Source: Tenacibaculum soleae
GTDB lineage: Bacteria; Bacteroidota; Bacteroidia; Flavobacteriales; Flavobacteriaceae
DNA: 64,000 nucleotides
Reading direction: 5' to 3'
Assembly: GCF_001693415.1 (NCBI RefSeq)
Contig: NZ_MAKX01000002.1
Span: 1-64,000, forward strand
Positions 7,805 to 17,143 of the stretch are shown here, in pieces; the first letter of the stretch is position 1; each line of letters opens with the position of its first letter. The notes under the pieces are model-generated. The model did not search any database. It had not been told where the DNA came from and saw only the letters and a program-made list of their open reading frames with translations. The position numbers were made by a program, and so were the translations under genes.

Positions 7805-8452
7805 ATGGATTTAGATAAATATAAAAAAGCATGGAATAATCAACCTGAAGAAACTGATACGGTTTCTAAAGTTGATATCTATAAAATGGCACATTCCAAG
7901 TCATCATCAATCGTAAAATGGATTTTTATTATTGGAATACTAGAGTTTTCTTTTTGGTTAATTTTAAATTTTTTTACTTCTAACAGTAGCTATATGGAAG
8001 TTTATGAAAAATTAAACTTAATTACATTTTTAAATATTACTTATTATATTCATTATCTAGTGATAATTATATTTTTATATATTTTTTATAAAAATCACTC
8101 ATCTATTTCTATAATGGACGGTACAAAAGAGTTACTAAAAAAGATATTTAACGTTCGTAAAACTGTAAAAATATATGTTTACTATAACTTAATTACTTTT
8201 ATCATTTTATCTATTATTGTTAACGTCATTATTTTTAGCGATCAAAATAAATTAAAAGAAGTTTTTAATAATGACAATATTAATATTAGTGATTCAAGCT
8301 TTTTTACAATAATGCTAGTTACTCAAATTGTTTTTTTAATAATCTTCTTAGCGCTTTTTTGGCTCTTCTACCAATTACTTTATGGTATTTTATTACGTAA
8401 ATTAGATAAGAATTACAAAGAATTAATTAGAATAGATAATAATTGCAAATAA
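7805..8452 (+). CDS. four-helix membrane protein, possible anti-sigma partner
   Basis: 215 residues starting MDLDKYKKAWNNQPEE, a soluble N-terminal segment seen in many flavobacterial proteins encoded after ECF sigma genes. Four hydrophobic helices follow (about 38-57, 76-96, 124-144, 168-193) and then a basic tail. The gene is 3 nt downstream of the sigma factor, so the two are very likely co-translated. Anti-sigma function is inferred from position only; no zinc-binding anti-sigma motif is present. Relatives are sometimes labelled beta-carotene monooxygenase, which nothing in this sequence supports. Confidence 0.75.
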   Translation: MDLDKYKKAWNNQPEETDTVSKVDIYKMAHSKSSSIVKWIFIIGILEFSFWLILNFFTSNSSYMEVYEKLNLITFLNITYYIHYLVIIIFLYIFYKNHSSISIMDGTKELLKKIFNVRKTVKIYVYYNLITFIILSIIVNVIIFSDQNKLKEVFNNDNINISDSSFFTIMLVTQIVFLIIFLALFWLFYQLLYGILLRKLDKNYKELIRIDNNCK

Positions 8453-8556
8453 TTAGTTAAAATCAATAAACTATAACATATAGAATTATTTTTTTGTTTA
8501 AAAATTATTTACTATAACAATTTTAATTACTTACTTTTATAAAAAATTAATTTGTT

Positions 8557-9039
8557 ATGAAAACCCTAATTACGTTTAGTATTTTCTTTTATTCACTTTT
8601 TAGCTTTTCTCAAGAGTCTAGTTTTTGGAACAACACACGTTTTGGTGGTAGTTTTGGTTTTAGTTTTGGTAGTAATACAACTACTCTTTCTATATCACCT
8701 AGCGCTGTTTATGATTTTAATGAAGAGTTTTCATTGGGAGGTAGTATCGGCTACCTATACAATAAAAGTAGTAACTATAGTGCAAATATGTATTCTGCTA
8801 GTGTTATTACTTTATACAGACCAATACCAGAAATAGAATTTTCTGGTGAGCTTTTACAATCCTATGTTAGTAAAAAAATTGGTACCGTTAAAGACAACTA
8901 TAGTTATCCTTCTTTAAATATTGGAGTCGCTTATATTACTGGTAAAGTTACTTTTGGTGTTCAGTATGATGTACTATACGAAGAAGATAAAAGCATTTAT
9001 GCAAATGCTTTTTCTCCTTTTATAAGAATCTTTTTCTAA
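8557..9039 (+). CDS. outer-membrane beta-barrel protein
   Basis: 160 residues with a signal peptide (MKTLITFSIFFYSLFSFSQ) followed by alternating polar/hydrophobic strands rich in Gly, Ser, Tyr and Phe, and a C-terminal Phe, the usual signal for BAM insertion. The short length suggests an eight-stranded barrel. No specific function is recognisable. The stop overlaps the stop of the convergent threonine aldolase gene by 4 nt in total extent. Confidence 0.8.
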   Translation: MKTLITFSIFFYSLFSFSQESSFWNNTRFGGSFGFSFGSNTTTLSISPSAVYDFNEEFSLGGSIGYLYNKSSNYSANMYSASVITLYRPIPEIEFSGELLQSYVSKKIGTVKDNYSYPSLNIGVAYITGKVTFGVQYDVLYEEDKSIYANAFSPFIRIFF

Positions 9040-10055
9040 AAATTTTTAAGCTCTTTTAATAAAACAGTCAACATTGTGTCTGTAAAATCTAAATGCGTAA
9101 CAATTCGTATTTTCCCTTCCCCCATCGAAATTAATAAAATACCTTTTGTTGCCATTTTATTGATAAAATCCATCGGATCAATCTTATCATCTACATAAAA
9201 AATAATAATATTGGTTTCAATAGGCTCGACTTTTGTTACGTATAAACATCCTTCTAAAACAGTTCCTATCTGTTGTGCTTTTTGATGATCTTCTGCCAAA
9301 CGATTTACATTATTATCTAACGCATAAATTGCTGCTGCTGCTAAAAAACCAGCTTGTCGCATTCCTCCTCCAAATAATTTACGCACACGTAACGCTTTTT
9401 CCATATCCTTTTTAGTTCCTATTAAAATAGAACCTACAGGCGCTCCTAATCCTTTAGACAAACAAATAGAAATCGTATCAAACAATTCTCCATATTGCGC
9501 AGGAGTTTCATTTTTAGCAACCAAAGCATTAAATAAACGCGCTCCATCTAAATGAAACGCTAAATTATTTTTTTTTGATATTTTCTGAATCTTTTTTAAC
9601 TCTTCAAAATCCCAGCAAGCACCACCTCCTTTATTTGTGGTGTTTTCTATACAAACTAAACGACTGTATGGTGCATGAATATCTGATCTACCAGATACTG
9701 CTTGTTTTAATTGATCGGCTGTAAACATACCTCTATGCCCATCTATTAAATGAGAGGTTACTCCTGAGTTAAATGCAGCGCCACCGCCTTCATAATTATA
9801 TACATGTGCCCACTTATCACAAAACATTCTATCACCAGGTTGTGTATGTATTTTTATAGCTGTCTGATTTGCCATCGTACCTGAAGGAAAAAACAAAGCA
9901 GCTTCCATATTAAACATTTTAGCAACCTTTTCTTGCAATGCGTTTACCGTCGGATCAGCACCAAAAACATCATCACCTACTTCAGCATTCATCATTGCCT
10001 CCATCATTAATGTTGTTGGTTTGGTAACTGTATCGCTTATTAAATTTATTTCCAT
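9036..10055 (-). CDS. ltaE: low-specificity L-threonine aldolase (PLP-dependent)
   Basis: Cleaves L-threonine or L-allo-threonine to glycine and acetaldehyde, giving a route to glycine. It is a 339-residue fold-type-I PLP enzyme. The PLP lysine is Lys201 in [12 protein letters not shown]. His84 in [11 protein letters not shown] stacks on the cofactor, and [10 protein letters not shown] supplies the cofactor-binding aspartate. The length and motifs match the GntG/LtaE group. It is monocistronic and divergent from prfB with only 34 nt between the start codons. Confidence 0.9.
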   Translation of the reverse strand: MEINLISDTVTKPTTLMMEAMMNAEVGDDVFGADPTVNALQEKVAKMFNMEAALFFPSGTMANQTAIKIHTQPGDRMFCDKWAHVYNYEGGGAAFNSGVTSHLIDGHRGMFTADQLKQAVSGRSDIHAPYSRLVCIENTTNKGGGACWDFEELKKIQKISKKNNLAFHLDGARLFNALVAKNETPAQYGELFDTISICLSKGLGAPVGSILIGTKKDMEKALRVRKLFGGGMRQAGFLAAAAIYALDNNVNRLAEDHQKAQQIGTVLEGCLYVTKVEPIETNIIIFYVDDKIDPMDFINKMATKGILLISMGEGKIRIVTHLDFTDTMLTVLLKELKNF

Positions 10056-10085
10056 TTTTATCTACGGTTTTAAAATGTATTTTTG
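10055..10085 (+). promoter_or_regulatory. prfB promoter, nearly abutting the start codon
   Basis: TTTT at 10055-10058, a 19-nt spacer, and TATTTTTG at 10078-10085. The -7 box ends 4 nt before the prfB ATG at 10090, so the transcript should begin at or next to the start codon. Confidence 0.6.
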
Positions 10086-10089
10086 TTGT

Positions 10090-11187
10090 ATGATTACACA
10101 CGAACAGTTAAAAGATATTACTGAACGAATTGGCAAGTTAAAAGCTTATTTAGAAATTGACAAGAAGTTAATAGAAATAAATAATGAAGAAGAAAAAACT
10201 GCCGATCCTGATTTTTGGAGCAACCCAAAAGAAGCTGAAGTTTTAATGAAATCCCTTCGACTTAAAAAGAAATGGGTTTCAGATTACAACAATGTAATCA
10301 CATTAAACGAGGATCTTACAATTCTGTATGACTTTTATAAAGAAGGTGAAGTTGATGAAAATGAAGTTATAGAACAGTTTGAAAAAACGGCTACATTTTT
10401 AGAAGATATTGAGTTTAAAAATATGCTTTCTGATGAAGGAGATAATTTAAGCGCAACCATTCAAATTACTGCTGGTGCTGGAGGTACCGAAAGTTGTGAT
10501 TGGGTAGAAATGCTGATGCGCATGTATACCATGTGGGCAGAAAAGCAAGGTTTTAAATTAAAAACACTCAATTACCAAGCAGGTGATGTTGCAGGTGTAA
10601 AAACAGTTACTATTGAGATTGATGGCGATTATGCCTTCGGATGGTTAAAAGGTGAAAATGGCGTGCATCGTTTGGTGCGTATTTCTCCTTTTGATAGTAA
10701 CGGAAAACGACATACCACATTCGGCTCTGTATATGTTTTTCCTGTGGCTGATGATAGTATTGAAATTGAAATAAATCCTGCTGATATAGAAATTGTTACT
10801 GCACGTTCTAGTGGTGCCGGTGGACAAAATGTTAACAAAGTAGAGACAAAAGTGCAACTAACACATAAACCAAGCGGAATTCAAATTCAGTGTTCTAACT
10901 CACGTTCACAACATGATAACAGAGCAACTGCCTTAAAAATGCTAAAATCGCAATTATATGAAATTGAATTACAAAAACGTTTAGCTACAAGAGAAAACAT
11001 TGAAGCAGGAAAATTAAAAACCGAATGGGGAAGTCAAATTCGTAATTATGTAATGCATCCTTATAAGTTAGTAAAAGATGTACGAACGGGACATGAGACT
11101 GGTAATGTAGATAATGTTATGAATGGAGATATTAATCCGTTTTTAAAATCCTATTTAATGTTAAACGGACAAAAAGATAATTCATAA
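10090..11187 (+). CDS. prfB: peptide chain release factor 2 (no programmed frameshift)
   Basis: Terminates translation at UGA and UAA. From the ATG at 10090 the protein is 365 residues, the usual RF2 length. The frame stays open further upstream to 10021, but those extra codons overlap the threonine aldolase gene and do not look like RF2. The stop-codon-recognition tripeptide SPF is present in RISPFDSNG, and the catalytic GGQ is in [12 protein letters not shown]. Where many bacteria have the autoregulatory CUU-UGA-C +1 frameshift (after about codon 25), the sequence reads straight through as AYLEID, with no in-frame UGA and no CTTTGAC. The frameshift control is therefore absent. Confidence 0.95.
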   Translation: MITHEQLKDITERIGKLKAYLEIDKKLIEINNEEEKTADPDFWSNPKEAEVLMKSLRLKKKWVSDYNNVITLNEDLTILYDFYKEGEVDENEVIEQFEKTATFLEDIEFKNMLSDEGDNLSATIQITAGAGGTESCDWVEMLMRMYTMWAEKQGFKLKTLNYQAGDVAGVKTVTIEIDGDYAFGWLKGENGVHRLVRISPFDSNGKRHTTFGSVYVFPVADDSIEIEINPADIEIVTARSSGAGGQNVNKVETKVQLTHKPSGIQIQCSNSRSQHDNRATALKMLKSQLYEIELQKRLATRENIEAGKLKTEWGSQIRNYVMHPYKLVKDVRTGHETGNVDNVMNGDINPFLKSYLMLNGQKDNS

Positions 11188-11252
11188 TAAAGTTCTCGCT
11201 ATAATTTTCTCTTAAAATCTAAAATCACTCAAACTGATAAAAATTAAACAAA

Positions 11253-11594
11253 ATGATACAAATATTTCACAATAATAGATGCAGTAAATCACGTTGCGGA
11301 TTAGAAATTTTAGAAAACTCTGGTAAAGAATTTGAGGTTGTAAAATACTTAGACAATGTTCCTTCTGAAAAAGAGCTAAACGAAATTATTAACTTATTAA
11401 ATATTACTCCTATTCAATTAGTTCGTAAGAATGAAAAAGTTTGGAAAGAGGAATTTAAAGGAAAAGAATTATCTGATGCAGAAATAATAAAAGCAATGGT
11501 TAACAACCCTAAACTTATTGAGCGACCAATTGTTATTAATGGTAATAAAGCTGTAATAGGTCGTCCACCAGAAAATATTTTAGAAATTATTTAA
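11253..11594 (+). CDS. arsC: ArsC-family arsenate reductase-like protein
   Basis: 113-residue thioredoxin-fold protein of the ArsC/Spx/YffB group. The N-terminal IFHNNRCSKSRCG holds the catalytic cysteine, and RKNEKVWKE plus ERPIVINGNKAVIGRPPE match the glutaredoxin-coupled arsenate reductase pattern, including the arginine that binds oxyanion. A second cysteine five residues after the first is unusual for classical ArsC. No ars genes are nearby, so the physiological substrate could be something else. Confidence 0.8.
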   Translation: MIQIFHNNRCSKSRCGLEILENSGKEFEVVKYLDNVPSEKELNEIINLLNITPIQLVRKNEKVWKEEFKGKELSDAEIIKAMVNNPKLIERPIVINGNKAVIGRPPENILEII

Positions 11595-11595
11595 T

Positions 11596-11630
11596 ATAAA
11601 ACTCCCAAGAAATTGGGAGTTTTATTTTTT
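11596..11630. terminator. bidirectional terminator, arsC / glycosyltransferase
   Basis: Perfect 13-bp stem, 11596-11608 with 11613-11625, closed by a GAAA tetraloop and flanked by A-rich and T-rich runs. It sits between two convergent genes, and the last bases are inside the glycosyltransferase 3' end. Confidence 0.9.
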
Positions 11631-12575
11631 TATAAACTTCGATTCTAAAAAACCTAAACCATAGCCTATAAATTGCGTAAAAGAAGTTATAATACTTAAA
11701 AAAGCTACTTTTATATTTTTATTCTGAATTAATGCATCTATAAATAATAACGTAAAATAAAATCCATAAAAAGCAATAAACTGCCAATAACCAAAAAATG
11801 CAAGAATAATGCTAATATCAAATCCGATAATAAATAAAGACGGAAACCAATACGTAATCTTAGCAGTTTCTGGATATTTTTTATTTAAAATTGGTCTTGC
11901 TGTTCCGAATGAATATGTTTGTTTAAAAAACTGACCTATTGTACTTCTGCGTTTATGATACACAAAGGCTTTTTCTATTAACTGTGTTTTTAAATCGTTT
12001 TCCCATAAACGAAATGTTAAATCGATATCTTCACCCGTTTTCATTTTCGAAAATCCGTTTGTTTTACTAAAAGCTACTTCAGATAATCCTAAATTAAAAC
12101 TACGAGGTTGAAACTTACCAATACCTTTCTTTTTACCTCTAATTCCGCCTGTAGTTAAAACCGACGTCATCGAATAATTAATTGCTTTTTGTAATGGTGT
12201 AAAACTTTTATGAGCAGCATCTGGACCGCCATAAGCATCTGTAAAGTTATTTTCTAAAGCTTTTTTTACTTCGGATAAATATTGTGACGGAACAATAACA
12301 TCACTATCTAAAATGATAAAGTAATTTCCGGTAGCTTGTTGCATTCCATAATTTCTACTTGCTCCTGCTCCGCTATTTTCTTTATAAAAATAGTTTAAAT
12401 TAAGTTTATCTTTATAATTGTTTACAATTTTATGTGATGAATTTTCTGAACCATCTTCTACTATAATAACTTCAAAATCATCTAAAAAATCTTGTTTCGT
12501 AAGACTTTCTAATAACTCTTCTATCTCTTTCGGACGATTGTAAACAGGTATTATTAAAGAAAATTTCAACTTCAT
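11622..12575 (-). CDS. family 2 glycosyltransferase, membrane-anchored
   Basis: 317 residues. The N-terminal GT-A domain has the nucleotide-sugar motif SLIIPVYNRPKEI, the metal-binding LDSD (about 91-94) and the acceptor-side KTGEDIDLTFR. The C-terminal third has about three hydrophobic helices that would anchor it in the inner membrane. It probably builds a surface polysaccharide or glycolipid; the substrate is unknown. The start codon overlaps the stop of the DUF3050 gene (TAATG), so translation is likely coupled. Confidence 0.88.
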   Translation of the reverse strand: MKLKFSLIIPVYNRPKEIEELLESLTKQDFLDDFEVIIVEDGSENSSHKIVNNYKDKLNLNYFYKENSGAGASRNYGMQQATGNYFIILDSDVIVPSQYLSEVKKALENNFTDAYGGPDAAHKSFTPLQKAINYSMTSVLTTGGIRGKKKGIGKFQPRSFNLGLSEVAFSKTNGFSKMKTGEDIDLTFRLWENDLKTQLIEKAFVYHKRRSTIGQFFKQTYSFGTARPILNKKYPETAKITYWFPSLFIIGFDISIILAFFGYWQFIAFYGFYFTLLFIDALIQNKNIKVAFLSIITSFTQFIGYGLGFLESKFIKK

Positions 12576-13354
12576 TAAACTACATGGTTATTTTTTATTT
12601 GTGTAGATATTCCATTCCAAAGATTAATTCTTTTTTTAAGAGATTCTTTTGCGTAAAATAAAACATCATTCCATTTTTGTTCATCATTACCACATAATTC
12701 TTCAATCATTTGTAAAGATAATGGACCATGTTCATCGCCATCTAACTCTATATGTCTTTTTAAATAATAGGTTAATTTGCTATAGTTTAAACTTGTATTT
12801 TCTTCTGTATTCTTAATAATTTCTAAAAACATATCAGGAATAACATCTTCTCTTCCAAAAGTAAAACTAGCCGCTATAATATGTGGTTGTTGTGTATCAA
12901 TAACATTAAAAGAAAACAATACAAATTCTTTAACCTCGTTTAAAACCGAGCCTTCATTTAATGATTTTTCAATCGTATTTCCGTCAATAATATTATTTAT
13001 AAAACTAGCTATTTCAATTGTACTTGCCTTAGCTTGTTTCATTGCATCAATATACATTTCAAAATGACTTTTAGGCTCTCCTAATTCATTTACATCTGTT
13101 TCCTCTCCTAAAACTATTTCATTAATAAATCTTGCCGTTTTAGAATTTACAACAGGAAACCATGGTAACGTAGTACATGTTAATTTTTCTTGTAAGGCTT
13201 TTAATAGTGACATAAAATCCCATACTGCAAAAACATGTGATTCCATAAATATTTTTACATCATCTATATTTTTTAATGATGTATATAATTCATGGTTTTT
13301 TAATTGTTTTCTTAAAGGGACTAGCTCCTTTTCGATGCTTAAAATAGTATTCAT
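12575..13354 (-). CDS. DUF3050 protein (haem-oxygenase-like fold)
   Basis: 259 residues from the ATG at 13354. A longer reading from 13399 adds a basic, hydrophobic stretch that overlaps the putative -7 box at 13381-13388, so the shorter start is preferred. Features matching DUF3050 are [23 protein letters not shown] and the C-terminal [14 protein letters not shown], where the His/Glu/Asp residues could bind metal. The family is predicted to adopt an all-helical haem-oxygenase-like fold, with function unknown. It is translationally coupled to the downstream glycosyltransferase. Confidence 0.83.
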   Translation of the reverse strand: MNTILSIEKELVPLRKQLKNHELYTSLKNIDDVKIFMESHVFAVWDFMSLLKALQEKLTCTTLPWFPVVNSKTARFINEIVLGEETDVNELGEPKSHFEMYIDAMKQAKASTIEIASFINNIIDGNTIEKSLNEGSVLNEVKEFVLFSFNVIDTQQPHIIAASFTFGREDVIPDMFLEIIKNTEENTSLNYSKLTYYLKRHIELDGDEHGPLSLQMIEELCGNDEQKWNDVLFYAKESLKKRINLWNGISTQIKNNHVV

Positions 13355-13380
13355 TTTAATAGTTTTATTTAATAAAAATG

Positions 13381-13388
13381 CAAACCTA
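13381..13388 (-). promoter_or_regulatory. -7 box upstream of the DUF3050 gene
   Basis: Minus-strand TAGGTTTG fits TAnnTTTG and lies 26 nt upstream of the ATG at 13354. No clear -33 element was found. Confidence 0.4.
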
Positions 13389-13427
13389 ACGATTTGCATT
13401 TTTATTATATTCTAAGTTTTATAAAAA

Positions 13428-14234
13428 CTACTCAAACTTTTCCATTACAGCATCACTAACTCCCATATTTGAGAAACCGCCATCATGAAATAGGTTTTGT
13501 AAAGTTACCTTTTTAGTTAAATCAGAAAATAAAGAAATTGTATAATCTGCACACTCTAAAGCGGTTGCATTGCCAAGTGGAGACATTTTTTCGGCATATG
13601 ATATAAACCCATCAAAACCTTTAACTCCTTGCCCAGCCGTGGTTGGTGTTGGTGATTGAGAAATGGTGTTTACACGTACTTTTTGATCGCGTCCAAAAAA
13701 GTAACCAAAACTACGAGCAATACTTTCTAAATAAGCTTTATTATCTGCCATATCGTTATAATCAGGAAAAACTCTTTGCGCTGCCATGTAAGTTAACGCA
13801 ACAATACTTCCCCACTCATTCATAGCTTCTTTATTGTATAAAACATTCATTACTTTATGAAAAGATACTGCTGAAACATCCCATCCTTTAGTAGTAAAGT
13901 CATATTTAGAATCGGTATAATGACGTCCTTTACGAACATTAACCGACATACCAATTGAGTGTAAAACGAAGTCGATTTTACCTCCTAAAATTTCCATCGA
14001 TTTTTCAACTAAGTTTGTTAAATCATCCATTGAAGTAGCATCTGCTGGTATAATTTCTGAACCTGTTTTAGCAGCTAACTCTTTAATTTGCCCCATACGC
14101 ATTGCTATCGGTGCGTTGGTTAAAACAAATTCGGCACCCTCTTCATGCGCACGTTCTGCAACTTTCCATGCAATAGAATTTTCATCTAAAGCTCCAAAAA
14201 TGATTCCTTTTTTTCCTTTTAATAAATTGTACAT
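13428..14234 (-). CDS. fabI: enoyl-[acyl-carrier-protein] reductase (NADH)
   Basis: Reduces the double bond of enoyl-ACP in the last step of each fatty-acid elongation cycle; it is the target of triclosan-type inhibitors. The 268-residue short-chain dehydrogenase-like protein has the modified nucleotide motif GALDENSIAW, the catalytic pair Tyr159 and Lys166 (Y-x6-K, as FabI requires) and Tyr149. A second enoyl-reductase-like gene of the unrelated FabK/NMO type lies at 56966. Confidence 0.95.
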   Translation of the reverse strand: MYNLLKGKKGIIFGALDENSIAWKVAERAHEEGAEFVLTNAPIAMRMGQIKELAAKTGSEIIPADATSMDDLTNLVEKSMEILGGKIDFVLHSIGMSVNVRKGRHYTDSKYDFTTKGWDVSAVSFHKVMNVLYNKEAMNEWGSIVALTYMAAQRVFPDYNDMADNKAYLESIARSFGYFFGRDQKVRVNTISQSPTPTTAGQGVKGFDGFISYAEKMSPLGNATALECADYTISLFSDLTKKVTLQNLFHDGGFSNMGVSDAVMEKFE

Positions 14235-14272
14235 ATTTATGTGTTTTAATCTATAGTTGTTCGTTTGTTAAA

Positions 14273-14280
14273 CAAATATA
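14273..14280 (-). promoter_or_regulatory. fabI -7 box
   Basis: Minus-strand TATATTTG is a full match to TAnnTTTG, placed 38 nt upstream of the fabI ATG. The -33 element is not evident. Confidence 0.55.
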
Positions 14281-14283
14281 GTT

Positions 14284-15936
14284 TTAATTTAATAATTCTT
14301 TTGCATGTGTTAATGCACTTTCAGAAATGTCTTTTCCACTTAACATTTCTGCTATTTCAACCACTCGCTCATCATAAGATAATAACTTTAAATTAGAGGT
14401 TGTAACTCCTTTTTCTTCGCCTTTAAATACTTTGTAATGCTGTACTCCTTTTGCGGCTATTTGTGGTAAATGTGTAATGGTTATTACTTGCATATTTACG
14501 CCCATATCTTGCATAATTTTTGCAATTTTATTTGATACTTCTCCTGAAACTCCTGTATCAATTTCGTCAAAAATAATAGTTGGCAACTGTATGTTTTCTG
14601 ATAGTATTTTTTTGATAGAAAGCATTATTCTAGATAACTCTCCACCGGAAGCCACCTTTTTAAGCTCACCAAAGTTTCCGCCTTTGTTTGCTGAAAACAA
14701 AAATGATAATATGTCTTTTCCGTTAGTAAAATACTCTTCTGAATCACTTAATTCAATTAAAAAACGAGCATTAGGCATTCCTAACTCTTTAAGTAAAGCT
14801 TCTAACTGCTTTTTCAGTTTTGGAATCGCTTTATTTCTAGATTTAGTTATCATCGCTGCTACATCATCTAATTTTTTAGCAACCTCACTTATTTCTTTAT
14901 TCTTAGCTTCAATTATAGTTCCAGCATCTTCAACCTGTGCTACTTTTTTAGCTAAGGATTGGTGTATAATTTCTAATTCTTTAATAGAATCTACCGAATG
15001 TTTTTTTTGTAAATTATAAATTAATTGTAATCGATCATTTAATTCTTCAATTTCATTCGGATTAAAATCAACATTCTCATTTTCATTTTCTAGCTCAGTA
15101 ACCACATCGTCTAACTCTAGTTTTATACTCGTTACTCTACTGGCTATTTCTTCATACTTTTTTGAATAACTATTTATTTTTTGCAAGTTATTTTCTAATG
15201 AATACAGTAAATTTTGTAGCCCTATTTCTTCATTTGTTGTTATAGCCAGAGCTTCTGATAAACTAAGTTTTATTTCTTCAATATTATTTAAACGCTCTAG
15301 TTTTTCTTCTAATTCTTGTTGCTCACCTTTAATTAATTTAGCTTCTTCTAACTCATTAAATAAATGCAAATTATACTCATACTGTTCGTTAGATTTTTCG
15401 GTTTCAGTCTGAAGCGTTTTTAACTCTTTTTGTAATTGTGAGTATTTACGTATTCCTCTTTTGTAGGATGCTATTTTTGCTTGATTTTTTGCCAAGGCAT
15501 CAATTACCGAAAACTGAAAACTTGTATCAGATAATTGCATGGTTTGATGCTGCGAATGAACATCGATCAACTTTGTTTTTAAAGCTGTTAAAACCGATAA
15601 ATTTACTGGCGTATCATTTACAAAAGCTCTTGATTTTCCTGAGGGAAGAATTTCTCTACGGATAATTGTTTCCGCTTCATAATCAACATCTAACTTTTCA
15701 AATAAACTTTGTAAAGCATAGCCTTCAACAGCAAATTTAGCTTCGATAATACACTTTTTTTCAGCATTTTTTAACGATGATAAATCAGCACGATTTCCCA
15801 TAACCAAGCCTAAAGCTCCTAGTAAAATTGACTTTCCTGCTCCAGTTTCACCTGTGATGATTGATAAATCTTTTGAAAAATCAATCGACAACTGATTGAT
15901 TAATGCGTAATTATGTATGGTTAAATGTGTAAGCAA
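14284..15936 (-). CDS. recN: DNA repair protein RecN
   Basis: SMC-like ATPase acting in double-strand-break repair. The 550-residue protein has Walker A GETGAGKS at 29-36, a long central coiled coil (about 150-380), and a C-terminal half with the ABC signature ASGGELSRIMLSIK and Walker B TIIFDEIDTGVSG. The start is TTG at 15936: no ATG lies nearby, and the encoded N-terminus aligns with family members from this codon. fabI follows after 49 nt. Confidence 0.94.
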   Translation of the reverse strand: MLTHLTIHNYALINQLSIDFSKDLSIITGETGAGKSILLGALGLVMGNRADLSSLKNAEKKCIIEAKFAVEGYALQSLFEKLDVDYEAETIIRREILPSGKSRAFVNDTPVNLSVLTALKTKLIDVHSQHQTMQLSDTSFQFSVIDALAKNQAKIASYKRGIRKYSQLQKELKTLQTETEKSNEQYEYNLHLFNELEEAKLIKGEQQELEEKLERLNNIEEIKLSLSEALAITTNEEIGLQNLLYSLENNLQKINSYSKKYEEIASRVTSIKLELDDVVTELENENENVDFNPNEIEELNDRLQLIYNLQKKHSVDSIKELEIIHQSLAKKVAQVEDAGTIIEAKNKEISEVAKKLDDVAAMITKSRNKAIPKLKKQLEALLKELGMPNARFLIELSDSEEYFTNGKDILSFLFSANKGGNFGELKKVASGGELSRIMLSIKKILSENIQLPTIIFDEIDTGVSGEVSNKIAKIMQDMGVNMQVITITHLPQIAAKGVQHYKVFKGEEKGVTTSNLKLLSYDERVVEIAEMLSGKDISESALTHAKELLN

Positions 15937-16006
15937 ATTTCATCTTTTTTAAAAGATAAAAATACGTATTTTAGTGGATATATATATACTTAAAAATAAG
16001 AGATCT

Positions 16007-16171
16007 TTATTGTTTTTTTCTTCTTGATAATAAGTTACCAATTATAATTGATAAAAGTACAAAAGCTAATAAAAAGCTTTCAATACTATTGAGCTTATCA
16101 TTAATAATTCCTCTAGAAATCACATATAACATTATGATTGTAAGAATTATGACAAAAACTATTCTCTTCAT
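16007..16171 (-). CDS. small two-helix membrane protein (54 aa)
   Basis: An open frame of 54 codons starting ATG AAG AGA ATA at 16171, 2 nt after the DUF4835 gene stops. The product has a basic start (MKR), a hydrophobic helix (about 4-18), a short polar turn (SRGIINDKLNS), a second hydrophobic helix (about 31-48) and a basic tail (SRRKKQ), as expected for an inner-membrane protein with both ends in the cytoplasm. It is too short for most gene callers. The tight spacing suggests co-translation with DUF4835. I do not recognise the family. Confidence 0.65.
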   Translation of the reverse strand: MKRIVFVIILTIIMLYVISRGIINDKLNSIESFLLAFVLLSIIIGNLLSRRKKQ

Positions 16172-16173
16172 TT

Positions 16174-17064
16174 TTAATTAATTGTTTTCCACTTATTTTT
16201 ATAAGTAGGCGCAATTTTATCTAAAACACTCAACATTTTTTGTGTATTTTTAACTGGCTTTCCATCAGAAAAAACACTTGAGATTTCATCACCTTTTGCA
16301 TCTAAAAAAATACGAATCATGTAATTACCTATACCAACATTATATAATTTATCTAACATTATTACATTGTTTTGTATAGTTTCTTTCGCTTTGGTTTTGT
16401 CTTCTGAAAAATAATCAAACCCTTTACGATGATAGTTGTAATAAATAGTTCTTAGTGTACTAAATTTTGAAGATAATAAATTATCAATTAATGCAAAACG
16501 GTTTTGTTTACCTACTTCATTTTGCCAACCCAATTCTCCATTTGATTGTGCTTGTAACATTACACTTTCAGCTACTTTTAAGTATTGTGTACCGCCTTTT
16601 AAAGCAAAGGTATCAGCATCTACACCTATGATTGTATATGCATAAAATGCGATTAATGAAACTAACTTAGAATCGTAATTATTAGGATTAAAATTTAATG
16701 GATCAAACTCGTTATAACGAAAATTAAAATTGGTGTCATTAATATTTAAAACAGGTGTTGCGTAACTAGAATTATATACTGGCCGTGTAGATTGTACCTG
16801 CAAAGTTGCTTTAAAGTTATTGCCACTTTGTTCATTTACGATAATGGTAAATGCGCAGTTAATTTTTTCTTGCTGTTTATATTTCTTATTAGTCCATTGC
16901 TTATCATTTATAAACTCGGTTAATGATTTTTGTAATGTTTCATAAACTTGTTTATTACTACTTTGAACTTTGTCGGTATTTATAACAACTAATGCGTTTA
17001 ACTCTTGTGAATTAACTGTAAAAATTGATACTATTATAAAAAAAGAGAATATAATTTTACGCAT
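16174..17064 (-). CDS. DUF4835 secreted protein (possible T9SS-linked PorD family)
   Basis: 296 residues with a signal peptide (about 1-19, ending VNSQ). The mature part begins ELNALVVINTDKVQSSN and carries LGWQNE and RTIYYNYHRKGFDYFSED, which match the DUF4835 family. It is probably periplasmic or outer-membrane-associated. The gene order bamD-rpoZ-coaBC-DUF4835-recN is, to my knowledge, conserved in Bacteroidetes. I recall that recent annotations name this family PorD of the type IX secretion system, but I cannot confirm that here. Confidence 0.85.
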   Translation of the reverse strand: MRKIIFSFFIIVSIFTVNSQELNALVVINTDKVQSSNKQVYETLQKSLTEFINDKQWTNKKYKQQEKINCAFTIIVNEQSGNNFKATLQVQSTRPVYNSSYATPVLNINDTNFNFRYNEFDPLNFNPNNYDSKLVSLIAFYAYTIIGVDADTFALKGGTQYLKVAESVMLQAQSNGELGWQNEVGKQNRFALIDNLLSSKFSTLRTIYYNYHRKGFDYFSEDKTKAKETIQNNVIMLDKLYNVGIGNYMIRIFLDAKGDEISSVFSDGKPVKNTQKMLSVLDKIAPTYKNKWKTIN

Positions 17065-17143
17065 TTACTATAAGTTTGTTTATCAAATTGATTTTAATTT
17101 AAGTTTCATAAAATCAAAACTATATTAAAAAGCATCGATTTTT

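Noticed and set aside
14477..15019. 180-codon plus-strand frame inside recN
   Set aside because: It is a shadow of the RecN coiled-coil codons; the Ser/Ile/Leu-rich composition lacks domain or signal features.
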